64,000 nt of DNA, taken from NCBI RefSeq assembly GCF_000477435.1, contig NC_022576.1, positions 1,488,001 through 1,552,000 on the forward strand, written 5' to 3'. Both the position numbers and the translations under genes were made by a program. The notes below the pieces were generated by a model. The model did not search any database and had not been told where the DNA came from. It saw only the letters and a list, made by a program, of their open reading frames with translations. This stretch comes from Candidatus Symbiobacter mobilis CR (GTDB taxonomy: Bacteria > Pseudomonadota > Gammaproteobacteria > Burkholderiales > Burkholderiaceae_C). Below are positions 47,591 through 56,647 of this stretch, one piece after another. Each line of letters starts with the position of its first letter. Positions within the stretch are counted from its first letter, which is position 1.

Positions 47591-49792
47591 ATGTCCCGCC
47601 CTATTTCCCGAGGCTCCGACGCTCTTGCCGACCGCATCCGCGCCGCATTCGACGCCAGCAACTGGGCCGAAGCGATCCGTCTATGCAAGGCCACGCTGCG
47701 CAAGAACCCCCTGCATCTTCCGTCCCACCGCTACCTGGGTTTTGCCCTCTATCAGACGGGGGAGATCGACGCGGCATTGGCTGCGTATGGTCACGCCAAC
47801 ATCCTTTTTCCCGACGACGGCAAGCTGCTGCTGAATTACGCCAACATCCTGCTGCATAGCGCCCGGTTCGAGGAATCGAAAAAGCTCCTCGAACGCCTGT
47901 GTACCCTGCGGCCCGACGATGTCTTGGTGTGGATCCGCTTGTCGCAAGCCTGTTATCCCCTGCAACAGCACGAAAAAGGCTTTGCCGCCGCACAGCGTGC
48001 GGTGGAGCTGGCCGTGGAACTACCGGACAAGGTCGCGGCGCTCACCCAACGCGCCATTCAACGCCGGGAACTGGGCCAAGTGCGTGCAGCCGTTCTCGAC
48101 TGCGAGGAAGGCATTACCCTCGACCCCACCTGCGAGTGCAACTACACCAACCGCCTGCTATTCATGCTGGCTGACCCGCTTTCTACCGACGAGGACATGG
48201 CGCGGGCTGCGAGGGAGTATGCAGAACAGTTCGAAACCCCCCTCAAGCCTTTCTGGCCCACCTTTGCCGACCATCCCCGTGGGCCTTGGCGCAGGCTGCG
48301 CATCGGTTTTTTGTCGGCGGACTTTCGCAACCACGCTGCGATGTACTGGATGGAAGGGCTGCTGTCCCAGCTCGACCGCAGACAGTTCGAGGTGTACGCC
48401 TTTTATATGTTCCCCAAGGACGACTGGATCACCGACCGGGTGCAATGCCATGTCGATCACTTCATTCATGTCGATCGCATGCTGCCGGAAGTGCGCGCCC
48501 AGCGCATTCAAGAGCAAGGCATCGACATCCTCGTCGACCTTTCGGGCCATACGGGCAACAACGGGTTGATGACCGTTGCCCGCAAGCCTGCTCCCGTTCA
48601 GGTCAATTGGCTCGGTTTCGTCTCGACGTCCGGGCTGAGCGCCATCGACTACAAGATCAGTTGCGCGGTGCAGGATCCCGAAGGCATCGACTTTCTCTAC
48701 ACCGAAAAAATCTATCGCTTACCGGTATGCGGCTGCTACCGGCCGATGATCCGCAACCCCCTCTGGCGCTACCAACCCCGCTACACGGTACGGCCTACCC
48801 CCGCAATGGCCAACGGCTACATCACCTTTGGCACGTGTAACAACCTGGGCAAGCTCACCGACGGAGTCTTGACCCTCTGGGGCCAGCTTCAACAGCGCGT
48901 TGCCGGGTCCTGGTTGTTGATCGAGGGCAAGAATTTCGACCTGCCTGCGGTGGCCGATGCCTACCGGGAACGTTGCGGCAGGCTGGGCATCGACCCCCAA
49001 CGGCTCCAACTCGTTCCGCTACACCAAGACAACCAGTACCTGACGTACCACCAGATCGACATTGCGCTCGACCCCTTTCCGCTAGGGGGAGGAACGACGA
49101 CGTGTGATGTGCTGTGGATGGGGGTGCCGCTCGTCACCCTGGAGGGCAAGAACGCCCAGGGGCGCATGGGGGTCTCGGCGTTGACGGCCGTCGGCAGGAC
49201 GGAATGGATCGCCCCATCGACCGATGCGTACCTGGACATCGCCGCAGAGCTGGCCAGCGATGTGCAGCGGCTCAACCAGATTCGGCTGGGCCTGCGTGGG
49301 GAAACGGAGCGCTCTACGCTGATGCGTGAGGATTTCTTCCGCCACTACTTTGGCGAGGCGTTGCGGGCGATGTGGGTGCAGTGGATCGCGCAGACCAATC
49401 ACCCCGGCGACCCCGACGCCCAATCCAGCGCCATCGAATCCTGGCTGCAGGACATCCCCCCGGAATGGGAGCAACCTCCCCGCCCTGGCGTGGGTATCGC
49501 ACCAGGCCAGCGCATCCCGCTGGAGGAAGCGCATCAACGCTTGCAGCAGCTCATCGCCGACGCACGCAATGCCCCTCCCCCCCCATCGCTGCCCGCCCCG
49601 AAGATCGAGGACATCCGCTGGGTGGCCGCGACCCAATTTGCCGAGCTTGTGCTTTGCGCCGTTCCCCACGACCCCGTGGCCTTGACTTGCCTGGCCGAGA
49701 TCGAGCTTGCGCACGGGTACAAGGACTTTGCCCTCACCTATTTGCAGTATGCAGCCCAGTCGATGTCCGGGACTTCGGGCGTCATGCGGTGA
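47591..49792 (+). CDS. GT41 (SPINDLY/OGT-like) glycosyltransferase with TPR domain
   Basis: The 733-residue protein has N-terminal TPR repeats (residues about 10-190; e.g. AIRLCKATLRKNPLHLPSHR, YLGFALYQTGEIDAALAAYG) followed by the O-GlcNAc-transferase-type catalytic domain: LRIGFLSADFRNHA, DILVDLSGHTGNNG, RKPAPVQVNWLGFVSTSGL, ITFGTCNNLGKLT and DPFPLGGGTTTCDVLWMGVP. Bacterial GT41 enzymes near flagellin genes O-glycosylate flagellin, and the location just after fliC makes this the likely role. ATG 47591 begins the TPR region. Its 3' end overlaps the opposing TPP enzyme gene by 55 bp. Confidence 0.9.
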   Translation: MSRPISRGSDALADRIRAAFDASNWAEAIRLCKATLRKNPLHLPSHRYLGFALYQTGEIDAALAAYGHANILFPDDGKLLLNYANILLHSARFEESKKLLERLCTLRPDDVLVWIRLSQACYPLQQHEKGFAAAQRAVELAVELPDKVAALTQRAIQRRELGQVRAAVLDCEEGITLDPTCECNYTNRLLFMLADPLSTDEDMARAAREYAEQFETPLKPFWPTFADHPRGPWRRLRIGFLSADFRNHAAMYWMEGLLSQLDRRQFEVYAFYMFPKDDWITDRVQCHVDHFIHVDRMLPEVRAQRIQEQGIDILVDLSGHTGNNGLMTVARKPAPVQVNWLGFVSTSGLSAIDYKISCAVQDPEGIDFLYTEKIYRLPVCGCYRPMIRNPLWRYQPRYTVRPTPAMANGYITFGTCNNLGKLTDGVLTLWGQLQQRVAGSWLLIEGKNFDLPAVADAYRERCGRLGIDPQRLQLVPLHQDNQYLTYHQIDIALDPFPLGGGTTTCDVLWMGVPLVTLEGKNAQGRMGVSALTAVGRTEWIAPSTDAYLDIAAELASDVQRLNQIRLGLRGETERSTLMREDFFRHYFGEALRAMWVQWIAQTNHPGDPDAQSSAIESWLQDIPPEWEQPPRPGVGIAPGQRIPLEEAHQRLQQLIADARNAPPPPSLPAPKIEDIRWVAATQFAELVLCAVPHDPVALTCLAEIELAHGYKDFALTYLQYAAQSMSGTSGVMR

Positions 49793-51495
49793 AGAGGGTT
49801 GGACTGCATCGTTCCGTCTGCGGCCACGCGGCTGGTGATTTTGGGGAAGTAGGTTTGGGCGGGGTCGATCGCCAACACAAAAGCACACGGCCCCGGTGCC
49901 TCGAAGGCTTCGGCAAAGCCGGGGCAATCGGCCACTGGCCCGTCGATCCGCAGCACGGGGATGCCATAGGCAGCAAAGAGCTTGTCCCACGGCGGTAGCC
50001 CCAGCCCGCCCTGGACTTCGCAACCGACGAAGCGCCCGGCAAAGTAGCTTTGCTGGGTCATGCGGATCGACGCATAGCCTTGGTCGTCGAACAAAAAAAT
50101 CTTCAGCGATAACCGGTTGGCCACCACTGTCCCCAGCTCTTGCAGATTCTGGGCAAAGCCGCCGTCCCCCTCGAACAGGATCGTTCGCCGATCCGGGTGC
50201 GCCAACGCAGCGCCGATGGCCCCGCTCAACCCATAGCCCATCGACGCCAGCCCCTTGTTGGTGATGATCGTCTGCCCCCAGCGCTGCGCAAAAACTTGCA
50301 TCGCCACGGTATACGCACAACCGCTGCTGCATGGAATGACGACGTCTTCGGCCCTGCACCACCCCGCAATCTCTTCATAGAACCGGTACGGAGACACATA
50401 CCCCGCCCCCGTGTGGTTCGGTTCGACCAAGGGCAATGCATCGCGCACCTTGCTGCAGCAACGCACCCAGGCCGTGTGATCACCGAGGTGCGATCCGGCA
50501 AGGTGGCGCAACACGTCGTTGGCATCGCCCAGCACTGGCCATTCGACGTGGGGATGGCCTTTGGACAACTCAGCAGGGTCGATCTCGACCTGCAGCACTT
50601 CGCCTTCGGGGACGAATTCCTGCCAGCGAAACCCGGTTTGCTGTAGGCCCAGCCTCGTCCCGAGCGCAACGAGCAGATCGCACTTCTGGAGCAGGACGTT
50701 TGCATACCGCTGCCCCCAGGTATTGGGCCTGCCAAAGTACAGGGGGTGTTCGGCACCAACGCGATCCGCCCCGTTCCACGTGGTCATCAGGGGGATCCCC
50801 ATCGCTTCGAGCTGCGCGTACACCGTTCGCATCGTCTTGCGCGACACCCCACCGCCCAACAGCAACACGGGGCGCTCTGCTGCGCGAATGCGTTCGACCA
50901 GCGCGGTCTTGACCGATGCCCCTGCCAGCGGAATGACGGGGTGCAAGCCCTCTGCGGGGTCTGCCCGCTCCAGGGATGCCTCATCCACGCTACGCGCTTG
51001 CACGTCCAGCGGCAATTCCAAAAACACTGGGCCGGGGCGCGGGCTGCCTACATTGCCCACCCAGCGCTGAAAGCTGGCCAACGACACGGGGGCATCAAGC
51101 CGCCGCGCAACACAGCACACGGGTTCCGCAATGCGCACGCCGTCGATTTCCTGAATCCCCCGCTGGCGCAGCCATAGGTCGCGCAGGTCGGCAGTTTTGA
51201 CCTGCCCGCCCAGCACCAGCAGTTCCCGGCTTTCGAGGAATGCGCCAGCCAGCGCGGTGACGACATTCGTCAACCCGGGGCCAGCGGTGACCAAGGCAAA
51301 GGCTTTTTCCTGGGGGTGCGCCTCGTTGAAGTACTCGGCGGCAATGCCCGCAGCCACTTCATGCACCACCCCCACCATGCGAAAGTGCGCGCTACAGCTC
51401 GCCACCAGGTGCATCACGTTCCCCCCGGGGACGAAAAAGCAATGGGTATAGCCCATGTTGCGGAGCCACTTTGCAAGCAAGTCACTGTATTTCAT
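49738..51495 (-). CDS. Acetolactate synthase-like thiamine pyrophosphate enzyme
   Basis: The 585-residue protein has the three-domain TPP fold. The PYR domain carries the activating Glu in VHEVAAGIAAEYF, a central domain follows (VLLLGGGVSRKTM), and the PP domain has GDGGFAQNLQELGTVV, the GDG-X(n)-N metal-TPP motif. It lacks features that separate true acetolactate synthase from its relatives. Beside an epimerase and a NeuB-like synthase it more likely carries out a carbon-carbon bond step on a nucleotide sugar, as YerE-type TPP enzymes do in branched-chain sugar synthesis. That function is inferred from context. Confidence 0.85.
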   Translation of the reverse strand: MKYSDLLAKWLRNMGYTHCFFVPGGNVMHLVASCSAHFRMVGVVHEVAAGIAAEYFNEAHPQEKAFALVTAGPGLTNVVTALAGAFLESRELLVLGGQVKTADLRDLWLRQRGIQEIDGVRIAEPVCCVARRLDAPVSLASFQRWVGNVGSPRPGPVFLELPLDVQARSVDEASLERADPAEGLHPVIPLAGASVKTALVERIRAAERPVLLLGGGVSRKTMRTVYAQLEAMGIPLMTTWNGADRVGAEHPLYFGRPNTWGQRYANVLLQKCDLLVALGTRLGLQQTGFRWQEFVPEGEVLQVEIDPAELSKGHPHVEWPVLGDANDVLRHLAGSHLGDHTAWVRCCSKVRDALPLVEPNHTGAGYVSPYRFYEEIAGWCRAEDVVIPCSSGCAYTVAMQVFAQRWGQTIITNKGLASMGYGLSGAIGAALAHPDRRTILFEGDGGFAQNLQELGTVVANRLSLKIFLFDDQGYASIRMTQQSYFAGRFVGCEVQGGLGLPPWDKLFAAYGIPVLRIDGPVADCPGFAEAFEAPGPCAFVLAIDPAQTYFPKITSRVAADGTMQSNPLHRMTPEVPDIDWAAYCK

Positions 51496-51620
51496 GATGA
51501 TGTTTCTGTTTCTATTCCACGTTGCGCGTGACCCATCACGTCGTACCTATCTTTTGCAGGAGCGACGGAAGTCGCGATCAGCGCCAGATGTACCCAAACC
51601 CGTTACCCAAAGAGGCACCA

Positions 51621-52604
51621 TCATCCCAACGCTGGCAGGGGGGCCAGCATGGTCTGCAAATACCTGGCGGTTTCCCGAATCTGCGCTGCCAGCCCCAAGG
51701 GGTGCAGGCCCAGCTTGTTTTCCAGAAGGGAGATTCGGGTGCGGTCGCCCACATAACAGTCTTCCTCGGCATCGGCGAGCAGCGCGGGGCGCAGCACCTG
51801 CGCATGGGGAGATTGCAGCACTGCCGCCACGCACCGTCCCAGTTCGCCGAGTTCGACGACTTCCTCGCCCGCTACATCGAAAGCCTCGCACTGCCCAGGC
51901 ACGCTACGCAACAACATCCTCGCGCACAACTCCAGGCAGTCCCCCACGTAGTAATACGACCGCAGCACTGGCCGCGCCGCACGCACTGCCACCGGCTCGC
52001 CTGCCAGCACCTGCCGGATCATCGAAGCCAGCGCGTAGTGCTCGATCTTGTTGATGTACGGCCCGGACAGGTTGAACACCCGCGCAATGACCAGCCGCGC
52101 ACCAGCTTGGGCACACGCCGCGCCAAAGGCTTGTTCGTCTTCGACCTTGAGCCTGCCGTACTCCCGCACCGCAGCATCGCGCCCCGTGGCATGAAGGTAG
52201 TCATACACCGCGCCGGAAGAAGGCAAAACCATGCCCCATACGCTGCCGCCCCGCACCCAGCCCAGCACCCGCTCGCGCAAGGCACGATTGCGCCGTTCGT
52301 AGTCGGCCAGCGGCATCCCTTCGGCGCGATCCTTGGTCAGAAAGGCGTAGTGCCACAGCAGCAAGCCACGCCCAGCCGGGGGAACCCAGGATTCGAGCGC
52401 CCGCACGGGAGGATCATCGCGAGACCCCAGCGCAACGACCCGTTGCCCGAACTCCGCCCCCAAAGCCTGCCGGAGCATGTCCAGCGTCGCCCGGCCCAGC
52501 CAGCCGTTCGCGCCCGTAACGACAACATCGCAAGGCAAGGCACGCAGCGCCTGCGCGGATGCTTCGGTCAACGCCAGATAACTGTCATGACTTTGCACAG
52601 ACAC
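51621..52604 (-). CDS. NAD(P)-dependent epimerase/dehydratase (SDR family)
   Basis: The 327-residue extended SDR has the Rossmann glycine motif TGANGWLG (residues about 30-37) and the catalytic pair Y-x3-K in EYGRLKVEDE, with Ser in LPSSGAVYD. Likely acts on a nucleotide-linked sugar. It lies 125 bp downstream of the TPP enzyme gene and 66 bp upstream of a REP copy that touches the NeuB-like gene, all on one strand. Confidence 0.88.
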   Translation of the reverse strand: MSVQSHDSYLALTEASAQALRALPCDVVVTGANGWLGRATLDMLRQALGAEFGQRVVALGSRDDPPVRALESWVPPAGRGLLLWHYAFLTKDRAEGMPLADYERRNRALRERVLGWVRGGSVWGMVLPSSGAVYDYLHATGRDAAVREYGRLKVEDEQAFGAACAQAGARLVIARVFNLSGPYINKIEHYALASMIRQVLAGEPVAVRAARPVLRSYYYVGDCLELCARMLLRSVPGQCEAFDVAGEEVVELGELGRCVAAVLQSPHAQVLRPALLADAEEDCYVGDRTRISLLENKLGLHPLGLAAQIRETARYLQTMLAPLPALG

Positions 52605-52630
52605 CCTGCATCAGACAAGTCATGGCAGTT

Positions 52631-52675
52631 TCCCTCACCCCCCAGCCCCTCTCCCGCTGGGCGAGGGGAGCTACA
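52631..52675. repeat. REP-like GC-rich repeat, copy C
   Basis: It reads from TCCCTCACC through CAGCCCCTCTCCCGCTGGGC to GAGGGGAG. It overlaps the stop codon of the NeuB-like gene and occupies almost all of the space to the epimerase gene. Confidence 0.78.
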
Positions 52676-53759
52676 ACCCCCGTTCGCAAATGCTTTTGCA
52701 CAGCTCTGCGCTCTCCGAATACGGGGTATCCAGCTCGTCGATCGTCAGGGGGGCGTCTTTTTTGCAATCGGCCAACAGGCGGTGCCCGTACTTGCCAAGC
52801 ATCAGCTCGCGGCTGGAAATCTGTTTCTTTTGCAAGGGGATGGCGAGGTACACATCGTCCGCAGTGAGCAATTGCCCTTTGACCAAATCGCGCTTGGCAT
52901 ACACCCCACGCACATAGGAATCGAGATAGTCGACCTCCTTCGCCAGCGGAATCCTGCGCTCCATACCGGAGTTGCCAATCATCTCCTTGGCTTTTTTCCA
53001 GGCCTTGAACCAGGTATCGATCTGGTGCGGTAGCGAGGAATACTTGGCCACCTGAAAGCCGTCATCGTCGATGTCGATGTGCCGCTCGAAGGTGCGTGCG
53101 CCCTTGGCCACGGCGATCTGGATCGAGGCAGTCCAGTCCCGGTACTCGTGGCAGGAATAGCCAATGACCAGATTGGGGTAGCGGTGGCGAAGGTAGTCGA
53201 TCTGCCCTAGCTCGCACTCGCAGTCTTCATGGGGATAGGCCGCGACGCAGTGGTTAAGCGCCAGCGGAATGTTGCGCCGCTCAAAAAACGCGACCAGGTC
53301 GTCCATATCTTTCTTGGACATCCCCCCCGTCGAGACGATCACGGGCTTGCGCGTCGTGGCGATTTTTTCGAGCAAGGTCCAGTCGTTGTTGTCCGCGCTG
53401 GCGACCTTGATGATCGGCATATTGAATTCGACGCACCAATCGACCGACTTTTCATCGAAAGGGGTCGACATCGGAATGCAACCGCTGCCGCGAATGGCAT
53501 CGACAAGGGCGGTGAATTCCTCCTTCGTCAGCCTCGTTCCCGTAACGCGCTGGATATAGCGAATATCGTTGCGGTGGACGAAATCCTTGTGGATGAAATT
53601 GTCAATGTCCCGAAACTGGAGCTTGATCGCAGCCCGGACATTGTTGAAACGAACGATCTTGGAAAACCGCTCGATGATGGCCAAACCACGCTGCACGCTG
53701 CCTTGGTGGTTGCTCGCCATTTCCAGCACGAAAAGGTCTTCAAATATCCTGTTTTGCAT
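52671..53759 (-). CDS. NeuB/SpsE-like N-acetylneuraminate synthase family protein
   Basis: The 362-residue protein has a TIM-barrel of the NeuB type: LFVLEMASNHQGSVQRGLAI (with the N-H of the metal/PEP site), PMSTPFDEKSVDW, IIKVASADNNDW, VIVSTGGMSKKDMDDL and GYSCHEYRDWTAS, then ERHIDID. A C-terminal SAF-like domain starts around residue 295 (RGVYAKRDLVKGQLLTADDV). NeuB enzymes condense phosphoenolpyruvate with a hexosamine to make nonulosonic acids. GGAG five bases before ATG 53759 decides the start. The barrel motifs are divergent, so the exact sugar is open. Confidence 0.85.
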   Translation of the reverse strand: MQNRIFEDLFVLEMASNHQGSVQRGLAIIERFSKIVRFNNVRAAIKLQFRDIDNFIHKDFVHRNDIRYIQRVTGTRLTKEEFTALVDAIRGSGCIPMSTPFDEKSVDWCVEFNMPIIKVASADNNDWTLLEKIATTRKPVIVSTGGMSKKDMDDLVAFFERRNIPLALNHCVAAYPHEDCECELGQIDYLRHRYPNLVIGYSCHEYRDWTASIQIAVAKGARTFERHIDIDDDGFQVAKYSSLPHQIDTWFKAWKKAKEMIGNSGMERRIPLAKEVDYLDSYVRGVYAKRDLVKGQLLTADDVYLAIPLQKKQISSRELMLGKYGHRLLADCKKDAPLTIDELDTPYSESAELCKSICERGL

Positions 53760-53922
53760 GATGGCTCCGCGTAGACATTCCCGCCACATCACACGTTTTG
53801 CACGATTGCACGTTTTGCACGATCTGGCGCGCTTTCCCAAGGGATCAATCATTGTAGGCACGCACTTTTTGGGCCTATTGGCCTATTACAGGGGGGATTT
53901 CCCCCTTTACTGTGTACGTCAC

Positions 53923-53980
53923 GCAGCGGCTTTTCGATGCTCCCCTCGCCCAGCGGGAGAGGAGCGGGGGGTGTGAGGGA
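53923..53980. repeat. REP-like GC-rich repeat, copy D
   Basis: It reads from GCAGCGGCTTTTCGATGC through TCCCCTCGCCCAGCGGGAG to TGAGGGA, the same orientation as copy A. It lies in the 271-bp divergent gap between the NeuB-like gene and hpnD, where no gene is visible. Confidence 0.78.
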
Positions 53981-54030
53981 GACGCACAATCCCTTACCCT
54001 TTCGCCCCCGTTGTGCCGCTACCCGCGAAC

Positions 54031-54885
54031 ATGCCCGCCCCCGCATACGCCCCCCCCGAACGCTACGTGGCGCGCACCCTTGCGCGGGCCGGGAGCAGCT
54101 TTCGTTTTGCGTTCCGGTTCCTTCCTCCACGCCGCCGCGCGGCCATCTCGGCGTTCTATGCTTTCTGCCGGGAAGTGGACGACGCCGTGGACGACGCGGC
54201 ATCGACAGCGCAAGCCGAATCGGCACTGGCATGGTGGCGAGAAGAACTGCCCCGCGCCTTTGCCGGGGCGCCTACGCACCCGGCCATGCAAGCGCTGCTG
54301 CCCCACGCTACGGACTTCGGCATCCGCGAAGAGCAATTGCGCGCCATCGTCGAAGGCTGCGCGATGGACATTGACCATGCCCGCTACCCCGACTATGCGT
54401 CGCTACAGCGGTACTGTCACCTCGTCGCCGGCATCGTCGGCGAAGTAGCCGCCGGCATCTTCGGCCAGACCCACCCGCAAACCACCGAATACGCGCACGC
54501 CTTGGGCCAAGCCCTGCAATTGACGAACATCGTCCGTGACGTGGGCGAAGATGCCCGGCGCGGACGCATCTACCTGCCGCTCGACGAACTGGAGCGCTTT
54601 GGCGTGGCGACTGCGGACATCGTCGACCAGCGCGACACCCCCGCCTTTGCCGCGCTGATGCGATTCCAAGCGCAGCGGGCGCATGGATGGTTCGACCGCG
54701 CCCTGGGGCTATTGCCCGACTGCGACCGCCGCGCCCAACAGCCCGGCCTGATGATGGCGCACCTGTACCGCGCCCTGCTACGCGCCATTGAGCGCGAGGG
54801 TTTTCCCGTTCTGCACCGGCGCACCCGGCTGCACCCCCTGCACAAACTCTGGGTGGCGGGCACCGTATTGGCTGGGGGGAAGTAA
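54031..54885 (+). CDS. hpnD: Presqualene diphosphate synthase HpnD
   Basis: A 284-residue trans-isoprenyl diphosphate synthase of the squalene/phytoene type, with both Asp-rich motifs (EVDDAVDD near residue 45 and NIVRDVGEDARRGR near 165). It joins two farnesyl diphosphates. ATG 54031 is used; GTG 54013 is an alternative. hpnE follows with no gap. hpnC, the usual third partner, is not adjacent. Confidence 0.9.
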   Translation: MPAPAYAPPERYVARTLARAGSSFRFAFRFLPPRRRAAISAFYAFCREVDDAVDDAASTAQAESALAWWREELPRAFAGAPTHPAMQALLPHATDFGIREEQLRAIVEGCAMDIDHARYPDYASLQRYCHLVAGIVGEVAAGIFGQTHPQTTEYAHALGQALQLTNIVRDVGEDARRGRIYLPLDELERFGVATADIVDQRDTPAFAALMRFQAQRAHGWFDRALGLLPDCDRRAQQPGLMMAHLYRALLRAIEREGFPVLHRRTRLHPLHKLWVAGTVLAGGK

Positions 54886-56196
54886 ATGGATGTCGCCGTC
54901 ATCGGGGCAGGATGGGCCGGGCTGGCCGCAGCGGTGGCAGCGCGCTCGCAGGGGTACGACGTCACCGTTTTCGAGGCTACGCGCACCGTCGGGGGCCGCG
55001 CGCGTACGCTGCTCGAACCTCAAGTGCTGCTCGATGGCACGTCGGCCATCCTCGATAACGGGCAACACATCCTCAGCGGCGCGTACACCGCCACGCTGCA
55101 ACTGCTCGATACCGTTGGCGTCGATGCCGCCCACACCCTGCTGCCCCAGGGGTTGGATTTGCGTTACCCCGACGGCACCGGGCTGCGTTTTCCCGACTGG
55201 CACCCCACGCTGGACTTGCTCTGGGCCAGCCTGCGGGCGCGGGGTTGGCACCTGCGTGATGCCCTGGCCCTGCTGCGCAACGCTGCGGCGTGGCAAAGCG
55301 CCGGGTTCTCATGCAACCCTGCCATCACGGTCGCAGAACTGTGCGCACACCTGCCACAGCGCGTGCGCAGCGGGCTGATCGACCCGCTATGTGTTTCCGC
55401 GCTCAATACGCCTGCCCACCTTGCCAGCGCGCACATGTTTCTGCGCGTGCTGCATGACGGGGTAGTCGGGTGCCCCCGAGGGGCGCGACTGCTGCTGCCC
55501 ACCGTCGATCTGGGCCGCCTATTCCCGCAGGCCGCGCTGGCTTGGCTCCGCGAACAAGGCGTGGCATGCCACTTGGGGGAACGTGTAGAGAGCCTGGTAC
55601 ACCATGGCCGGGGCTGGCGCGTGGGCGATGAGGAGTTTTCCGCAGTGCTGCTGGCGACGGACGCCGCCCAAAGCGCACGCATCCTCCACGCATCGCTCAA
55701 CAGCACCCCGGCGATCATGGCCCAGCGGCTGCTGAGCTGGGCCGCCATGGCGCAGGAATTGCGCACTACCGCCATTGCGACGGTCTACGCCTGGGGCGCA
55801 GGGTTGCGACTACCGCGACCAATGTGCCACCTGCCCAGCGACGACGAACACCCCGCGCAATTCGTCTTCGACCGAGGCCAGCTCGGCGGCCCGGCGGGGC
55901 TGCTGGCCTTCGTCGTCAGCGACAGCAACGCAACACGCGAACACACCGAAGAAGCCGTGCTGCACCAAGCACGAGAGCAACTGGGGTGGACGCTGACCCC
56001 CGTGCAAACCGTCGTTGAAAAACGCGCCACTTTCTGCTGCGAACCCCGCATCGCCCGCCCGCCACACCGCATCGCCCCCGGCCTGCTGGCCTGCGCGGAC
56101 TTCGTTGCCAACCCCTACCCCGCAACGCTGGAAGGCGCAGTCCGCAATGCCTTGGATGCCGTGCGCGCGCTGCCTGTGGCTACGCCGTTGGGGTGA
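54886..56196 (+). CDS. hpnE: Hydroxysqualene dehydroxylase / FAD-dependent desaturase HpnE
   Basis: The 436-residue flavoprotein starts with an FAD dinucleotide-binding motif (VAVIGAGWAGLAAAV) followed by GGRARTL, and ends with the amine-oxidase-like ACADFVANPYPATLEGAVRN. It converts hydroxysqualene to squalene in the HpnCDE route. The ATG directly follows the hpnD stop. The last 55 bases of the gene and six after it form one half of a direct repeat whose other copy is at 63274. Confidence 0.9.
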   Translation: MDVAVIGAGWAGLAAAVAARSQGYDVTVFEATRTVGGRARTLLEPQVLLDGTSAILDNGQHILSGAYTATLQLLDTVGVDAAHTLLPQGLDLRYPDGTGLRFPDWHPTLDLLWASLRARGWHLRDALALLRNAAAWQSAGFSCNPAITVAELCAHLPQRVRSGLIDPLCVSALNTPAHLASAHMFLRVLHDGVVGCPRGARLLLPTVDLGRLFPQAALAWLREQGVACHLGERVESLVHHGRGWRVGDEEFSAVLLATDAAQSARILHASLNSTPAIMAQRLLSWAAMAQELRTTAIATVYAWGAGLRLPRPMCHLPSDDEHPAQFVFDRGQLGGPAGLLAFVVSDSNATREHTEEAVLHQAREQLGWTLTPVQTVVEKRATFCCEPRIARPPHRIAPGLLACADFVANPYPATLEGAVRNALDAVRALPVATPLG

Positions 56197-56202
56197 GGGG
56201 GG
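56142..56202 (+). repeat. Direct repeat, left copy (3' end of hpnE)
   Basis: These 61 bp match 63274-63334 at 58 positions. The segment codes the last residues of HpnE (RNALDAVRALPVATPLG) and includes the stop codon plus the following G run. It marks the left edge of the accessory segment. Confidence 0.85.
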
Positions 56203-56220
56203 GCCGGATACCCGGCTCCA

Positions 56221-56442
56221 TTACGAAACCAGATGCCCCGAAAACTTCAAGTTTTTGCCACCGCACTGCGGGCAATCGAAACGCAACAAACCCACCTTGA
56301 GCGCCCATTCAATACCCGGTGAATAGATCAGCCGCGAATCCACCGTAACGGTTTGGGAACAATCCAGACAAATATACCCCTCCCACTCCCCAGCCAAAGC
56401 AGGATAGCGGGGTAGAAAAGCTTCCAACGACTTCAGTTGCAT
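56221..56442 (-). CDS. Small zinc-ribbon protein
   Basis: The 73-residue protein has two CxxC knuckles (CLDC at residues 25-28 and CPQC at about 57-60), the pattern of a single zinc ribbon. AAAGGAG six bases before the ATG and full codon use support a real gene. Function unknown. It is tail to tail with hpnE, the first gene inside the direct repeats. Confidence 0.75.
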   Translation of the reverse strand: MQLKSLEAFLPRYPALAGEWEGYICLDCSQTVTVDSRLIYSPGIEWALKVGLLRFDCPQCGGKNLKFSGHLVS

Positions 56443-56647
56443 AGGGTGCTCCTTTCTTGCTTCTTGCTGTAAAGCAGGGGATGTTACGGAAGGAGGATGA
56501 CAGGTGGTGTCGCGAAAGGGATTGTTTGTACGATTTTTTTCACTATGCTTTGAAGACTACTCAATTCATGCGCAGGAAACCCGGTGTTTTTTGCCAACGA
56601 TACGGCTGTAGCCAAAATTTCGCGGATAGGCCTTCTTTTTGAAAATA

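Noticed and set aside
49082..50362. Minus-strand open frame of 426 codons
   Set aside because: Shadow of the GT41 gene end and an out-of-frame reading of the TPP enzyme gene.
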